Shown piece by piece: positions 8,539 through 15,720 of a stretch of 64,000 bases of DNA. Position 1 is the stretch's first letter. The number at the start of each line of letters is the position of its first letter. Under the pieces are notes generated by a model that was not told where the DNA came from, searched no databases, and saw only the letters and a program-made list of their open reading frames with translations. Source of the DNA: JAHEAO01 sp041633555 (lineage in GTDB: Bacteria > Pseudomonadota > Alphaproteobacteria > Rhodobacterales > Rhodobacteraceae); NCBI GenBank assembly GCA_041633555.1, contig JBFKFZ010000010.1:16422-80421 (forward strand), given 5' to 3'. A program made the position numbers and the translations under genes.

Positions 8539-8899
8539 GATAGACTGCCTTCCCTCAAACGGAATTGTTTTGCGGCGACAGTTTCGCCTGTTCCGCAAGC
8601 GGGCGCAAAGGCTTTTTTCCAAGTTTGGCCGCATTCCGCTCGCGCCGCAATCACAATTCCGACAACGGCAACACCTGGTTGAAAAGAGCGAGGTCTGACC
8701 CGGGAAAGGCCAGACCTCTTAGAAGGGGAAGGGTAACGGTTTTGACAATTTGTGGAGAGCATCTTGCTGGAGGGGCCCGCCACAAGAGAGAGGATGGTCC
8801 GAGTCGCACGGCTTGCATATACACACGTTATGCGGGTGCGGTATTCGGCGGAATTCCGCCGTAGTTGACCTAACGTCAGCAACAAAATGCCGAAACCGC
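8539..8899. other. 361-bp gap without a recognisable gene
   Basis: The gap holds the terminator at 8681-8718 and a perfect 16-bp palindrome (CGGCGGAATTCCGCCG, 8846-8861) about 40 bp past the end of the small gene downstream of pccB. The palindrome has no T-tract in either direction, so it may be a protein-binding site or an mRNA 3'-end structure. Open frames here look like shadows. The promoter of the small lipoprotein gene should lie in 8539-8680, but I see no convincing -35/-10 pair. Confidence 0.5.
8681..8718 (-). terminator. terminator of the pccB operon
   Basis: On the minus strand GAGGTCTG (8718-8711) pairs perfectly with CAGACCTC (8697-8690) across a 13-base loop and is followed by GCTCTTTTC. 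It ends the pccB - DUF6497 - small-gene transcript after a 180-bp trailer. Confidence 0.7.
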
Positions 8900-9259
8900 T
8901 CATTCGAACACCTCGGGAAACCCGGCGCGGGCCACGTCCACGTCGATTCGCAAGTGGGAGTCGTAGCTGATCGGATCGAAGGGTTCTTCGGCGGCCACGA
9001 CCTCGCGCCCGAACAGCCATGAAAGGCGGCCAGCATCGAGGTTGCCGCGAACGAAAGGCTGATCTCCAAAGTTCTGCCAAAGCGCCAGGAGGAATACTGA
9101 ATCGGCGCGCCTGTCCGCCACCTTGCGGTCGGCGTGACGCTCGCGCCAAACGACCGGTGTGACACCGCGCGGATTCGCGCGCCTCAGCGTGAACTGGAAG
9201 TCAGTTCCCGGCAACCGGCCGGGAAAGCCACGATGTTTGACCATGCTCTCTCGCGGCAT
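8900..9259 (-). CDS. conserved hypothetical protein downstream of pccB
   Basis: A 119-residue basic protein (MPRESMVKHRGFPGRLPGTD at the start; later WRERHADRKVADRRADSVFL, ALWQNFGDQPFVRGNLDAGR and SYDSHLRIDVDVARAGF). There is no signal peptide, membrane segment or motif I recognise. The ATG at 9259 shares its A with the TGA of the DUF6497 gene, so translation is probably coupled; this sets the start, because the longer in-frame extension is only a shadow of the upstream gene. It is the last gene before the pccB-operon terminator. The Trp-rich, protein-like composition and the tight overlap support it being real. A role linked to propionyl-CoA carboxylase is only an inference from position. 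Confidence 0.7.
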   Translation of the reverse strand: MPRESMVKHRGFPGRLPGTDFQFTLRRANPRGVTPVVWRERHADRKVADRRADSVFLLALWQNFGDQPFVRGNLDAGRLSWLFGREVVAAEEPFDPISYDSHLRIDVDVARAGFPEVFE

Positions 9260-9606
9260 CAGAACGGCTCCGGCAGGCAGGTATCGACGTCGATCGTGTA
9301 GGCTTCGAAAACCTGCGTCGCTTCCGGAACAGGATCGCCGAAGGGGGTCGGGCGATCGGCGATCGAGATGATGATCTGGTTCGGAACCGGCCCACCTAGC
9401 GGGATCCGTGGCAGGGCGTAGCTGTTGCACAGATATTCCATGTCCGCCCCGATCATCTCGAAATCCATCTCACCCCTTTCGCGCGCAATTTCAGGCGCGA
9501 CAAACCGAAATCTGTAGGCCAGCCCTTCTCCCGGCTGGTTTGCTATCACCTCGAGCAAGGTCATCGGCTGTCCCGAGGGAACGGTGATATGCGCGTCGTT
9601 GGACAT
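9259..9606 (-). CDS. DUF6497-like family protein
   Basis: A 115-residue protein beginning MSNDAHITVPSGQPMTLLEV, then YRFRFVAPEIARERGEMDFE and a segment with one Cys (MEYLCNSYALPRI), and ending in a short acidic region with another Cys (TIDVDTCLPEPF). The pattern matches what I know as DUF6497, a family seen beside pccB in Rhodobacterales; this is recalled rather than searched. No catalytic motif is evident. It starts 8 bp downstream of the pccB stop and overlaps the next gene by one base, so it is co-transcribed with pccB. No signal peptide is seen at the chosen start. Function unknown. Confidence 0.72.
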   Translation of the reverse strand: MSNDAHITVPSGQPMTLLEVIANQPGEGLAYRFRFVAPEIARERGEMDFEMIGADMEYLCNSYALPRIPLGGPVPNQIIISIADRPTPFGDPVPEATQVFEAYTIDVDTCLPEPF

Positions 9607-9613
9607 CGGAGGG

Positions 9614-11146
9614 CTAAAGCGGGATATTGTCGTGCTTCTTCCACGGGTTCTGCAGCTGTTTGCCCCGCAGGCTGGCGAAGGCGCGGCAGATGCGTTTGCG
9701 GGTAGAATGCGGCATGATCACTTCGTCGATGAAGCCCTTCTCGGCGGCAACGAAAGGATTGGCGAAGCGGGCCTCATAATCCTTGGTGCGTTGCACGATC
9801 TTGTCTTTGTCGCCCAATTCGCTGCGGTAAAGGATCTCGGTCGCGCCCTTGGCCCCCATCACGGCAATCTCGGCCGTGGGCCATGCATAGTTGAAATCAC
9901 CGCGCAGGTGTTTCGACGCCATCACGTCATAGGCCCCGCCATAGGCCTTTCGCGTGATCACGGTGACCTTCGGCACCGTCGCCTCGCCATAGGCGAAGAG
10001 AAGCTTGGCGCCGTGCTTGATGACACCGCCATATTCCTGGCTGGTGCCGGGGAGGAATCCGGGCACATCGACGAGGGTCAGGACGGGGATCTCGAACGCA
10101 TCGCAAAACCGGACGAACCGCGCCGCCTTGCGGCTGCTGTCAATATCAAGGCAACCGGCCAGCACCATCGGCTGGTTGGCCACGACCCCGACGGTCGACC
10201 CCTCAAGGCGGACAAAGCCGGTCAGGATGTTCTTGGCGAAATTCTCCTGTATCTCGTAGAAATCGCCCTCATCCGCCAGCTTGTAGATCAGTTCTTTCAT
10301 GTCGTAGGGCGAGTTCGGATTGTCGGGAATCAGCGTGTCGAGGCTCATCTCCATGCGGTCCGGGCTGTCGAAGAACGGCCGCACGGGCGGCTTGTCACGG
10401 TTGTTGAGCGGCAGGAAATCCACCAGACGCCGGATCTCGGTCAGCGCCTCCACGTCATTCTCGAAGGCACCATCCGCGACCGAGGACTTGCGCGTATGCG
10501 TCGAGGCGCCGCCCAGTTCCTCGGCTGTCACCACCTCGTTGGTCACGGTCTTGACCACGTCCGGGCCGGTGACGAACATGTAGGACGTATCCTTCACCAT
10601 GAAGATGAAATCGGTCATTGCCGGGGAATATACCGCGCCGCCGGCACAGGGACCCATGATGACGGAAATCTGCGGCACGACGCCCGAGGCCATGATGTTT
10701 CGCTGGAAGACCTCGGCATAGCCGGCAAGTGAGGCGACCCCTTCCTGGATCCGCGCGCCGCCCGAATCGTTGATGCCGATCACCGGCGCGCCGTTTTGCA
10801 CGGCCATATCCATGACCTTGCAGATCTTCTCGGCATGGGTTTCCGACAGGGAGCCGCCAAAGACCGTGAAGTCCTGGCTGAAGAGGTAGACCATGCGGCC
10901 GTTGATCGTGCCCCATCCAGTGACCACGCCGTCGCCGGCGGGTCGTTCGCTCTCCATCCCGAAATCGGTGCAGCGATGCACCACAAACATGTCGAATTCT
11001 TCAAAGCTGCCTTCGTCGAGCAAGAGTTCGATCCGCTCGCGCGCGGTCAGCTTGCCCTTGCCGTGCTGCGCATCGATGCGCCGTACGCCGCCGCCCAGCC
11101 GTGCCGTCTGACGACGGGATTCAAGCTCTTCCAGAATATCTTTCAT
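9614..11146 (-). CDS. pccB: propionyl-CoA carboxylase beta subunit (carboxyltransferase)
   Basis: A 510-residue acyl-CoA carboxyltransferase that moves the carboxyl group from biotin on PccA to propionyl-CoA. It has two crotonase-fold halves. In the N-terminal half DSGGARIQEGVASLAGY and GPCAGGAVYSPA form the acyl-CoA oxyanion region. In the C-terminal half DVPGFLPGTSQEYGG and KAYGGAYDVM bind carboxybiotin. Length is typical (about 510). The ATG at 11146 is preceded by GGGAGG at five bases; residues upstream in frame are not conserved. It leads an operon with two small genes and lies downstream of TTTGCAAA-type boxes, so control by PccR is expected by analogy with Rhodobacter sphaeroides. Confidence 0.97.
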   Translation of the reverse strand: MKDILEELESRRQTARLGGGVRRIDAQHGKGKLTARERIELLLDEGSFEEFDMFVVHRCTDFGMESERPAGDGVVTGWGTINGRMVYLFSQDFTVFGGSLSETHAEKICKVMDMAVQNGAPVIGINDSGGARIQEGVASLAGYAEVFQRNIMASGVVPQISVIMGPCAGGAVYSPAMTDFIFMVKDTSYMFVTGPDVVKTVTNEVVTAEELGGASTHTRKSSVADGAFENDVEALTEIRRLVDFLPLNNRDKPPVRPFFDSPDRMEMSLDTLIPDNPNSPYDMKELIYKLADEGDFYEIQENFAKNILTGFVRLEGSTVGVVANQPMVLAGCLDIDSSRKAARFVRFCDAFEIPVLTLVDVPGFLPGTSQEYGGVIKHGAKLLFAYGEATVPKVTVITRKAYGGAYDVMASKHLRGDFNYAWPTAEIAVMGAKGATEILYRSELGDKDKIVQRTKDYEARFANPFVAAEKGFIDEVIMPHSTRKRICRAFASLRGKQLQNPWKKHDNIPL

Positions 11147-11218
11147 TGTTGCCTCCCAATGGGACCTGGGCGCGACAATAGGCTGTTTCGTCGGGAGCAG
11201 AAAGCCTTGTCTGGGATA

Positions 11219-11270
11219 TTTGCAAACACTTGGCAAGTACCATTATGAAGAATGCAAATTAGCAAAATTT
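11219..11270 (-). promoter_or_regulatory. candidate PccR (ScfR) operator upstream of pccB
   Basis: A perfect TTTGCAAA box (11219-11226) is followed after three bases by a 6/8 copy (11230-11237). Farther upstream two adjacent imperfect copies, TTTGCTAA and TTTGCATT on the minus strand (11251-11266), form a direct repeat. In R. sphaeroides the reported PccR operator at pccB is TTTGCAAA-N4-TTTGCAAA. Here the spacing is three, and the nearest box ends 73 bp upstream of the pccB start codon. Confidence 0.6.
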
Positions 11271-11313
11271 GAGCTGCGGTCTTTTGAGCTTGGACGCCGT
11301 GCGAGATGCCTTT

Positions 11314-12543
11314 ATGTCAGCCAGCATGAGTTCCAAACCACAGGTCCGATTTCTGGACCGGTCGACCCCACCACATATCATGACGCTCGTGCTGATGACC
11401 GGCATGGCGGCGATGACGATGAACATGTTCCTGCCGTCGCTGCCGGCAATGACCGCCTATTTCGAGACGGATTACGGGATAATGCAGCTGTCGGTTGCGC
11501 TTTACTTGGGCGTCAACGCTGCCCTGCAGCTTGTTGTCGGCCCGATCTCGGACCGGTTCGGCCGCCGCCCGGTGCTGCTTTGGGGCTTCGCGGTGTTCCT
11601 CGTCGCAACTGTTGGATGCATCTTTGCCCCCAATGTCGAGACATTTCTGTTCTTCCGCATGGGGCAGTCTGCAAGCGTCGTCGCCATGGTCCTGAGCCGC
11701 GCGGTCGTGAGGGACATGGTGCCGCAGGATCAGGCTGCCTCGATGATCGGTTATGTCACGATGGGAATGGCGGTGGTGCCGATGGTCAGCCCGGCCCTCG
11801 GCGGCTGGCTGGACGAGTATTTCGGCTGGCAGGCGACCTTCTGGTTCCTGTTGGTGACGGGCATCCTGACGACGGCCCTGATCTGGTTGGATGTCGGTGA
11901 GACCAATGCGACGCGCTCTGCATCATTCTCGGAACAGGTGCGTGACTATCCGGAACTGCTTACCGCGCAGCGCTTCTGGGGATATTGCCTGGCCTCGGCC
12001 TTCGCTTCCGGCGCCTTCTTTGCCTACCTGGGCGGCGCGCCCTTCGTCGGGACACAGGTCTTCGGCCTGTCGCCCTCGACACTCGGATTCTTCTTCGGTG
12101 CGCCAGCGCTCGGCTACATGGTCGGCAATTTCCTGTCGGGCCGATACTCGATCCGCTTTGGCGTGAACCGGATGGTCCTGACAGGCGCCATCCTGTCGAC
12201 TTCGGGTGCAAGCCTGTCGCTGCTACTCTTTCTGGTTGGGCTCGGGAATGTCGCGACCTTCTTTGGTTTCATGACATTTGTCGGGCTTGGCAACGGCATG
12301 GTGCTGCCGAACGCCACCGCCGGCATGCTGTCGGTGCGCCCGCACCTTTCCGGAACCGCCTCAGGTCTCGGCGGCGCGATCATGATTGGTGGCGGCGCGC
12401 TACTTTCTGCCCTTGCCGGCATCCTGCTCGTTCCGGGCAGCGGCCCGTTCCCGCTGCTCTGGATCATGTTCATCGTCTCGGTTCTGGCGATCGTCTCGAT
12501 CCTCTGGGTAATTGCGCGCGCCCGTCGGCTTGGGGTTGCCTGA
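11314..12543 (+). CDS. MFS drug-resistance transporter (Bcr/CflA type)
   Basis: A roughly 409-residue inner-membrane protein with about 12 hydrophobic segments, of the major facilitator superfamily. The MFS motif after helix 2 is present (GPISDRFGRRPVLLWG), and the motif-C-like GMAVVPMVSPALGGWL in helix 5 marks a drug:proton antiporter. The overall pattern is that of Bcr/CflA exporters. The start is uncertain: ATG codons at 11314 and 11326 are both possible, and neither has a strong ribosome-binding site. It is divergent from pccB and shares its regulatory region, and pccR follows 51 bp downstream on the same strand, so the ScfR boxes could also act on it. The substrate is unknown. Confidence 0.85.
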   Translation: MSASMSSKPQVRFLDRSTPPHIMTLVLMTGMAAMTMNMFLPSLPAMTAYFETDYGIMQLSVALYLGVNAALQLVVGPISDRFGRRPVLLWGFAVFLVATVGCIFAPNVETFLFFRMGQSASVVAMVLSRAVVRDMVPQDQAASMIGYVTMGMAVVPMVSPALGGWLDEYFGWQATFWFLLVTGILTTALIWLDVGETNATRSASFSEQVRDYPELLTAQRFWGYCLASAFASGAFFAYLGGAPFVGTQVFGLSPSTLGFFFGAPALGYMVGNFLSGRYSIRFGVNRMVLTGAILSTSGASLSLLLFLVGLGNVATFFGFMTFVGLGNGMVLPNATAGMLSVRPHLSGTASGLGGAIMIGGGALLSALAGILLVPGSGPFPLLWIMFIVSVLAIVSILWVIARARRLGVA

Positions 12544-12548
12544 CCAGG

Positions 12549-12587
12549 TTTGCAAAGGCTAAATGCTCCTTGTGCAAAACTGCAAAG
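12549..12587 (+). promoter_or_regulatory. candidate PccR autoregulatory boxes upstream of pccR
   Basis: A perfect TTTGCAAA (12549-12556) and two further TGCAAA cores (12573-12578 and 12581-12586), eight bases apart, lie within 46 bp of the pccR start. The eight-base spacing equals that of the paired cores upstream of pccB (11253-11258 and 11261-11266). Autoregulation is inferred from these repeats. Confidence 0.5.
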
Positions 12588-12594
12588 GCGCGCC

Positions 12595-13995
12595 ATGGCC
12601 AGCCAGAAACTCTATGCCGGGGCGAAACTGCGGGAGACGCGGACGAAGATCGGCCTGACGCAAAAGGCCTTTGCCGAGAAGCTTGGAGTATCCCTGCCCT
12701 ACCTGAACCAGATGGAAAACAACAATCGTCCGGTCTCGACCGGCGTAGTGTTGGCGCTGGCGCAGGAATTCGGCTTCGACGTGACCGAACTGTCGACCGG
12801 TGATGCCGAACGCATGGTCGCGGACATGCGCGAGGCGATGGCCGATCCGGTCTTTGCCGATACCGCGCCGCCGCTGGCCGATCTGCGGCTAGCCGCATCG
12901 AACGCGCCCGCGCTGGCGCGGGCCTTCCTGGCACTGCACCGCGCCTACCGGCAGAGCCATGAGCGGCTGGCTTCACTCGACGAAGCGCTTGGCCGCGAGG
13001 ACAGCGCGATCCGGCCGAGCCCGTGGGAGGAAGTGCGGGATTTCTTTCACTATTGCGACAACTATATCGACGCGGTCGACCGCGCGGCGGAGCATTTCGC
13101 CAGCCACGGTGACAATCCGGCCGATCTGGAAGTCGCGGCTAGACATGCGCTGGAAAAACTCGGGATAGAGAGCGTCGTCGCCGAGCGCGATGCGTTGCGC
13201 AGCTACGATCCTGACAGCAAGCGCCTGACCCTGTCGCGTTCCGCCGCCAGCGCGACGAAAAGGTTTCAGTTGCTGCATCAGGTGGCGCTGCTCACGCAGG
13301 ACGATCTTCTCAACGCGACTCTGGATCTGGCGCGGTTCCAGACCCCCGAGGCCCGCGCCATCGCCAAGATCGGGCTGGCCAACTACTTCGCCGGGGCAGC
13401 ACTGATGCCCTACCGCACATTTCAGCAGGCGGCGGAAGAGACCCGCCACGATGTGGAGCGCCTCGCCGAGATCTTCGGCGCCTCGATCGAGCAGGTCGCG
13501 CATCGCCTGTCAACCATGCAGCGTCCGGGCGCCAAGGGGATTCCGTTCTATTTCGTGCGCGTCGATCAGGCAGGCACCATCACCAAGCGGCATTCAGCGG
13601 CGAAGCTGCAATTCGCCCGGTTCGGCGGCGCCTGTCCGCTCTGGAACGTACATCAGGCCTTCGAGACGCCCGGCCGTTTCCTGCGGCAACTGGCCGAGAC
13701 GCCGGATGGCGTGCGCTATATCTGCCTTGCTCGCGACGTTTCGAAACCAGGCGGATCGTTCCATGCCCCGGTGCGAAAGTTTGCCATCGGCCTGGGCTGC
13801 GAGGTGCAGCACGCGCGGCGGCTTGTATATGCGGATGACATGAACCTGACCAAGCCGAATGCCTTCGAGCCGATCGGCATTTCCTACCGCATTTGCGAGC
13901 GGAAATCCTGCCATCAGCGTTCGGTGCCGCCACTCGAAAGCCGCCTGACGGTCGATCCCGACCGGCGCGGGGTGCTGCCCTACGTCATAGATTAA
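12595..13995 (+). CDS. pccR: short-chain fatty acyl-CoA regulator PccR (ScfR family, XRE)
   Basis: A 466-residue transcription regulator. The N-terminus has an XRE helix-turn-helix (residues about 10-65: RETRTKIGLTQKAFAEKLGV, then LPYLNQMENN). A middle region resembles the IrrE/DUF955 fold but lacks a HExxH protease motif (RFQLLHQVALL instead). The Cys-containing C-terminal domain (GACPLW, GLGCEV, ICERKSCHQR) is characteristic of the ScfR family. ScfR proteins sense short-chain acyl-CoAs; PccR of Rhodobacter sphaeroides controls pccB during growth on propionate and acetate. I chose the ATG at 12595 because the HTH begins just after it and the longer in-frame extension covers the repeat boxes. 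Proximity to pccB and matching TTTGCAAA boxes support the assignment. Confidence 0.92.
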   Translation: MASQKLYAGAKLRETRTKIGLTQKAFAEKLGVSLPYLNQMENNNRPVSTGVVLALAQEFGFDVTELSTGDAERMVADMREAMADPVFADTAPPLADLRLAASNAPALARAFLALHRAYRQSHERLASLDEALGREDSAIRPSPWEEVRDFFHYCDNYIDAVDRAAEHFASHGDNPADLEVAARHALEKLGIESVVAERDALRSYDPDSKRLTLSRSAASATKRFQLLHQVALLTQDDLLNATLDLARFQTPEARAIAKIGLANYFAGAALMPYRTFQQAAEETRHDVERLAEIFGASIEQVAHRLSTMQRPGAKGIPFYFVRVDQAGTITKRHSAAKLQFARFGGACPLWNVHQAFETPGRFLRQLAETPDGVRYICLARDVSKPGGSFHAPVRKFAIGLGCEVQHARRLVYADDMNLTKPNAFEPIGISYRICERKSCHQRSVPPLESRLTVDPDRRGVLPYVID

Positions 13996-14072
13996 CCGGG
14001 CCGCGGCCCTGCGGCCTTTACGGCCAGCCGCATCGCCTCTAAGCATTTCGAATGCCAGTGCAGGAGGGCCGA

Positions 14073-14525
14073 ATGGAACTGAAGGGCAGCCGGGTCATTG
14101 CCGCAGACCGCGCGAAGGTCTGGGAACGTCTGAATGATCCCGCGACGCTCAAGGCCTGCATTCCGGGATGCGAGGAGCTGACGGGCAGCGCTGGTGATGG
14201 ATTTGAAGCCGTGGTCAAGCAGAAGGTCGGCCCGGTCAAGGCGACCTTCAAGGGCAAGGTCACGCTCTCGGACGTTGTTGCGGGCGAAAGCTACAGGATT
14301 TCCGGAGAGGGCTCGGGCGGTGTCGCGGGCTTTGCCAAGGGCGGCGCAGACGTGACGCTGGCAGATGTCGAGGACGGAACCGAATTGACCTATCTTGCCG
14401 AAGCGAAGGTCGGCGGCAAGATCGCCCAACTTGGCAACCGGCTGATTGACGGTTTCGCCCGCAAGATGGCCGACAGCTTCTTTGACAATTTCCGCGCCGC
14501 GGTAGAGCGCCCGTCGGGCGACTGA
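14073..14525 (+). CDS. CoxG-like SRPBCC (START-fold) protein
   Basis: A 150-residue protein of the carbon-monoxide-dehydrogenase subunit G family. The signature pattern is complete: MELKGSRVI, DRAKVWERLNDPATLKACIP, GCEELTG, then FKGKVTLSD, SYRISGEGSGGVAGFAKGGA and the GKIAQLGNRLIDGFARKMAD amphipathic end. The family has a helix-grip cavity; in CO-oxidising bacteria CoxG aids maturation or membrane recruitment of the dehydrogenase. No coxMSL genes are nearby, so the role here is open. The ATG at 14073 sits five bases after a perfect AGGAGG, which decides it over the in-frame ATG at 14052. It follows pccR on the same strand after a 77-bp gap. Confidence 0.88.
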   Translation: MELKGSRVIAADRAKVWERLNDPATLKACIPGCEELTGSAGDGFEAVVKQKVGPVKATFKGKVTLSDVVAGESYRISGEGSGGVAGFAKGGADVTLADVEDGTELTYLAEAKVGGKIAQLGNRLIDGFARKMADSFFDNFRAAVERPSGD

Positions 14526-14566
14526 CCCGGCGCTCTCCTTGGCGGAACGGGTTTCCCTTCCTGTAT

Positions 14567-14812
14567 CTAGGCTGCGCTTCGGGACAGGATGCGCCAGATT
14601 TCGTCCTTCAGCATCACCCGCTTCTTGCGAAGCTCTTCCTCGTGAAACTGCTCCATCGGTTCGACATTCGTCTCGGCCCGGTGCACCGCGCGATTGATCT
14701 CGTGATACTCGTCCACAAGTTTTGCAAAGTGCCCGTCGCTTTGCTTTAGCGTGCTTATGCGCTCGGCTTCGTGCGGAAATTCCTCTGCTAGCTCATGCGG
14801 TGTGTGGCTCAT
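14567..14812 (-). CDS. DUF465 (YdcH-like) small coiled-coil protein
   Basis: An 81-residue, highly charged helical protein with the DUF465 pattern: HELAEEFPHEAERISTLKQS, HFAKLVDEYHEINRAVHRAE, then EELRKKRVMLKDEIWRIL near the end. DUF465/YdcH proteins are short predicted coiled coils of unknown function, common and usually monocistronic in Proteobacteria. No signal peptide. It converges with the CoxG-like gene and has no close same-strand partner, since the upstream thermonuclease gene is a pseudogene. A chance TTTGCAAA lies in its coding sequence. Confidence 0.85.
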   Translation of the reverse strand: MSHTPHELAEEFPHEAERISTLKQSDGHFAKLVDEYHEINRAVHRAETNVEPMEQFHEEELRKKRVMLKDEIWRILSRSAA

Positions 14813-14887
14813 CTCGTCCTCCGTTCATTGGGTTTGAAGAGACCCTAGGGACGGATTCGGCGGGCCACATTGATGCGCATCAAATCG

Positions 14888-15546
14888 GCGATTACCTCGC
14901 GCCCGGCGCCACCCGGCTGCGCGGGCCTCGGACTCCGGGCAGAACTAGCGTTCACTCCGCGCAGGACTGATCCGTGTCTCATTGTAGAACTCCTGTCCCG
15001 GCAGGTGATAGATGCGCCCGGACTTGGAAATATTGTCCTTGATATCGCATCCGACGCCCGTCGGCTGCGGGACGGTTCGACTTGCGGCGCGATGGTCAGA
15101 CGGAGCTGCAAGAGTTCTGGCCCAGATCCCGAGCGCGCCGATCGAGGCGGCCTTTTCGGCATCGACGTAATCGAGCGAGTAATTGCGATGGGCCGTGGCG
15201 ATGCCCTCCCGAACAAGACGGTCCGAAATGTCCCGCTTTCTGTCGAAACAACGTGCGACAATGCAGTCGTATCGGTCACGATCCAAGGCGGTGCAGAGCG
15301 CCCTGCGGCCTTCAAACCGGGCCTTGGCCTCTTTTGCGGCCCACTTCCCGCAGGGCCACGGCGCGCCGTGCACGTCAGTGCAGGTTTGGTCGATCTCGGG
15401 CCGTCGATGCCGCAAAGCCGGGCCTTCACCGCCCCGACCGTCAGGCTGTATACAGCGGCAAACCGCATCCTGCCCGAAAAGCCCTCAGCCGTCAGCGGCA
15501 TGGCGGAGAGCAGGAGAAAAACAATCGGTGAACAAGATCTTGACAT
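14888..15546 (-). pseudogene. decayed thermonuclease (SNase-like) gene
   Basis: The signal-peptide part (ATG 15546; SPIVFLLLSAMPLTAEGFSG) and the strand TVGAVKARLCGIDGP are in one frame. The body (EIDQTCTDVHGAPWPCGKWA, later AHRNYSLDYVDAEKAA) is in another; a single missing G at about 15396-15402 explains the shift. The metal-binding DGD-T segment before TVGAV is reduced to VYS. Near the 3' end SER is followed by TAG (14945-14947) and then, in the same frame, FCPESEARAAGWRRAR, the family's usual WFC...AGWR ending, so the amber codon replaces Trp. One frameshift, one nonsense codon and loss of metal ligands together make this a true pseudogene of a secreted nuclease. Confidence 0.82.
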
Positions 15547-15684
15547 GGCCCGCTATCAGCGAGCCCTCGCGACGGCGCATGACGGCAATCGCATCGCCAA
15601 CCGGGCAACATCGCTATAGGCTTCGCTAACACGAATGGGAATCGGCCGGTTGCCACTGGACATGTGCCGGGCGATGGCCATTTA

Positions 15685-15700
15685 TTGACTGACCAATCAA
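15685..15700. promoter_or_regulatory. imperfect palindrome upstream of choX (BetI-like operator candidate)
   Basis: TTGACTGACCAATCAA matches its own reverse complement at 12 of 16 positions and ends 20 bp before the choX start, just ahead of the ribosome-binding site. Its TTGA...TCAA ends recall TetR-family operators such as those of the choline-responsive BetI. No betI gene lies in the window, so the regulator is unknown. Confidence 0.35.
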
Positions 15701-15720
15701 GAAAAACAGGGAGCTTGCAA

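Noticed and set aside
12541..12600. Longer PccR starting at 12550
   Set aside because: The extension would translate the TTTGCAAA/TGCAAA boxes and adds residues not found in the family; the HTH begins just after 12595.
14721..14728. TTTGCAAA inside the DUF465 gene
   Set aside because: A single copy in coding sequence, with no second half at three or four bases, is most likely chance.
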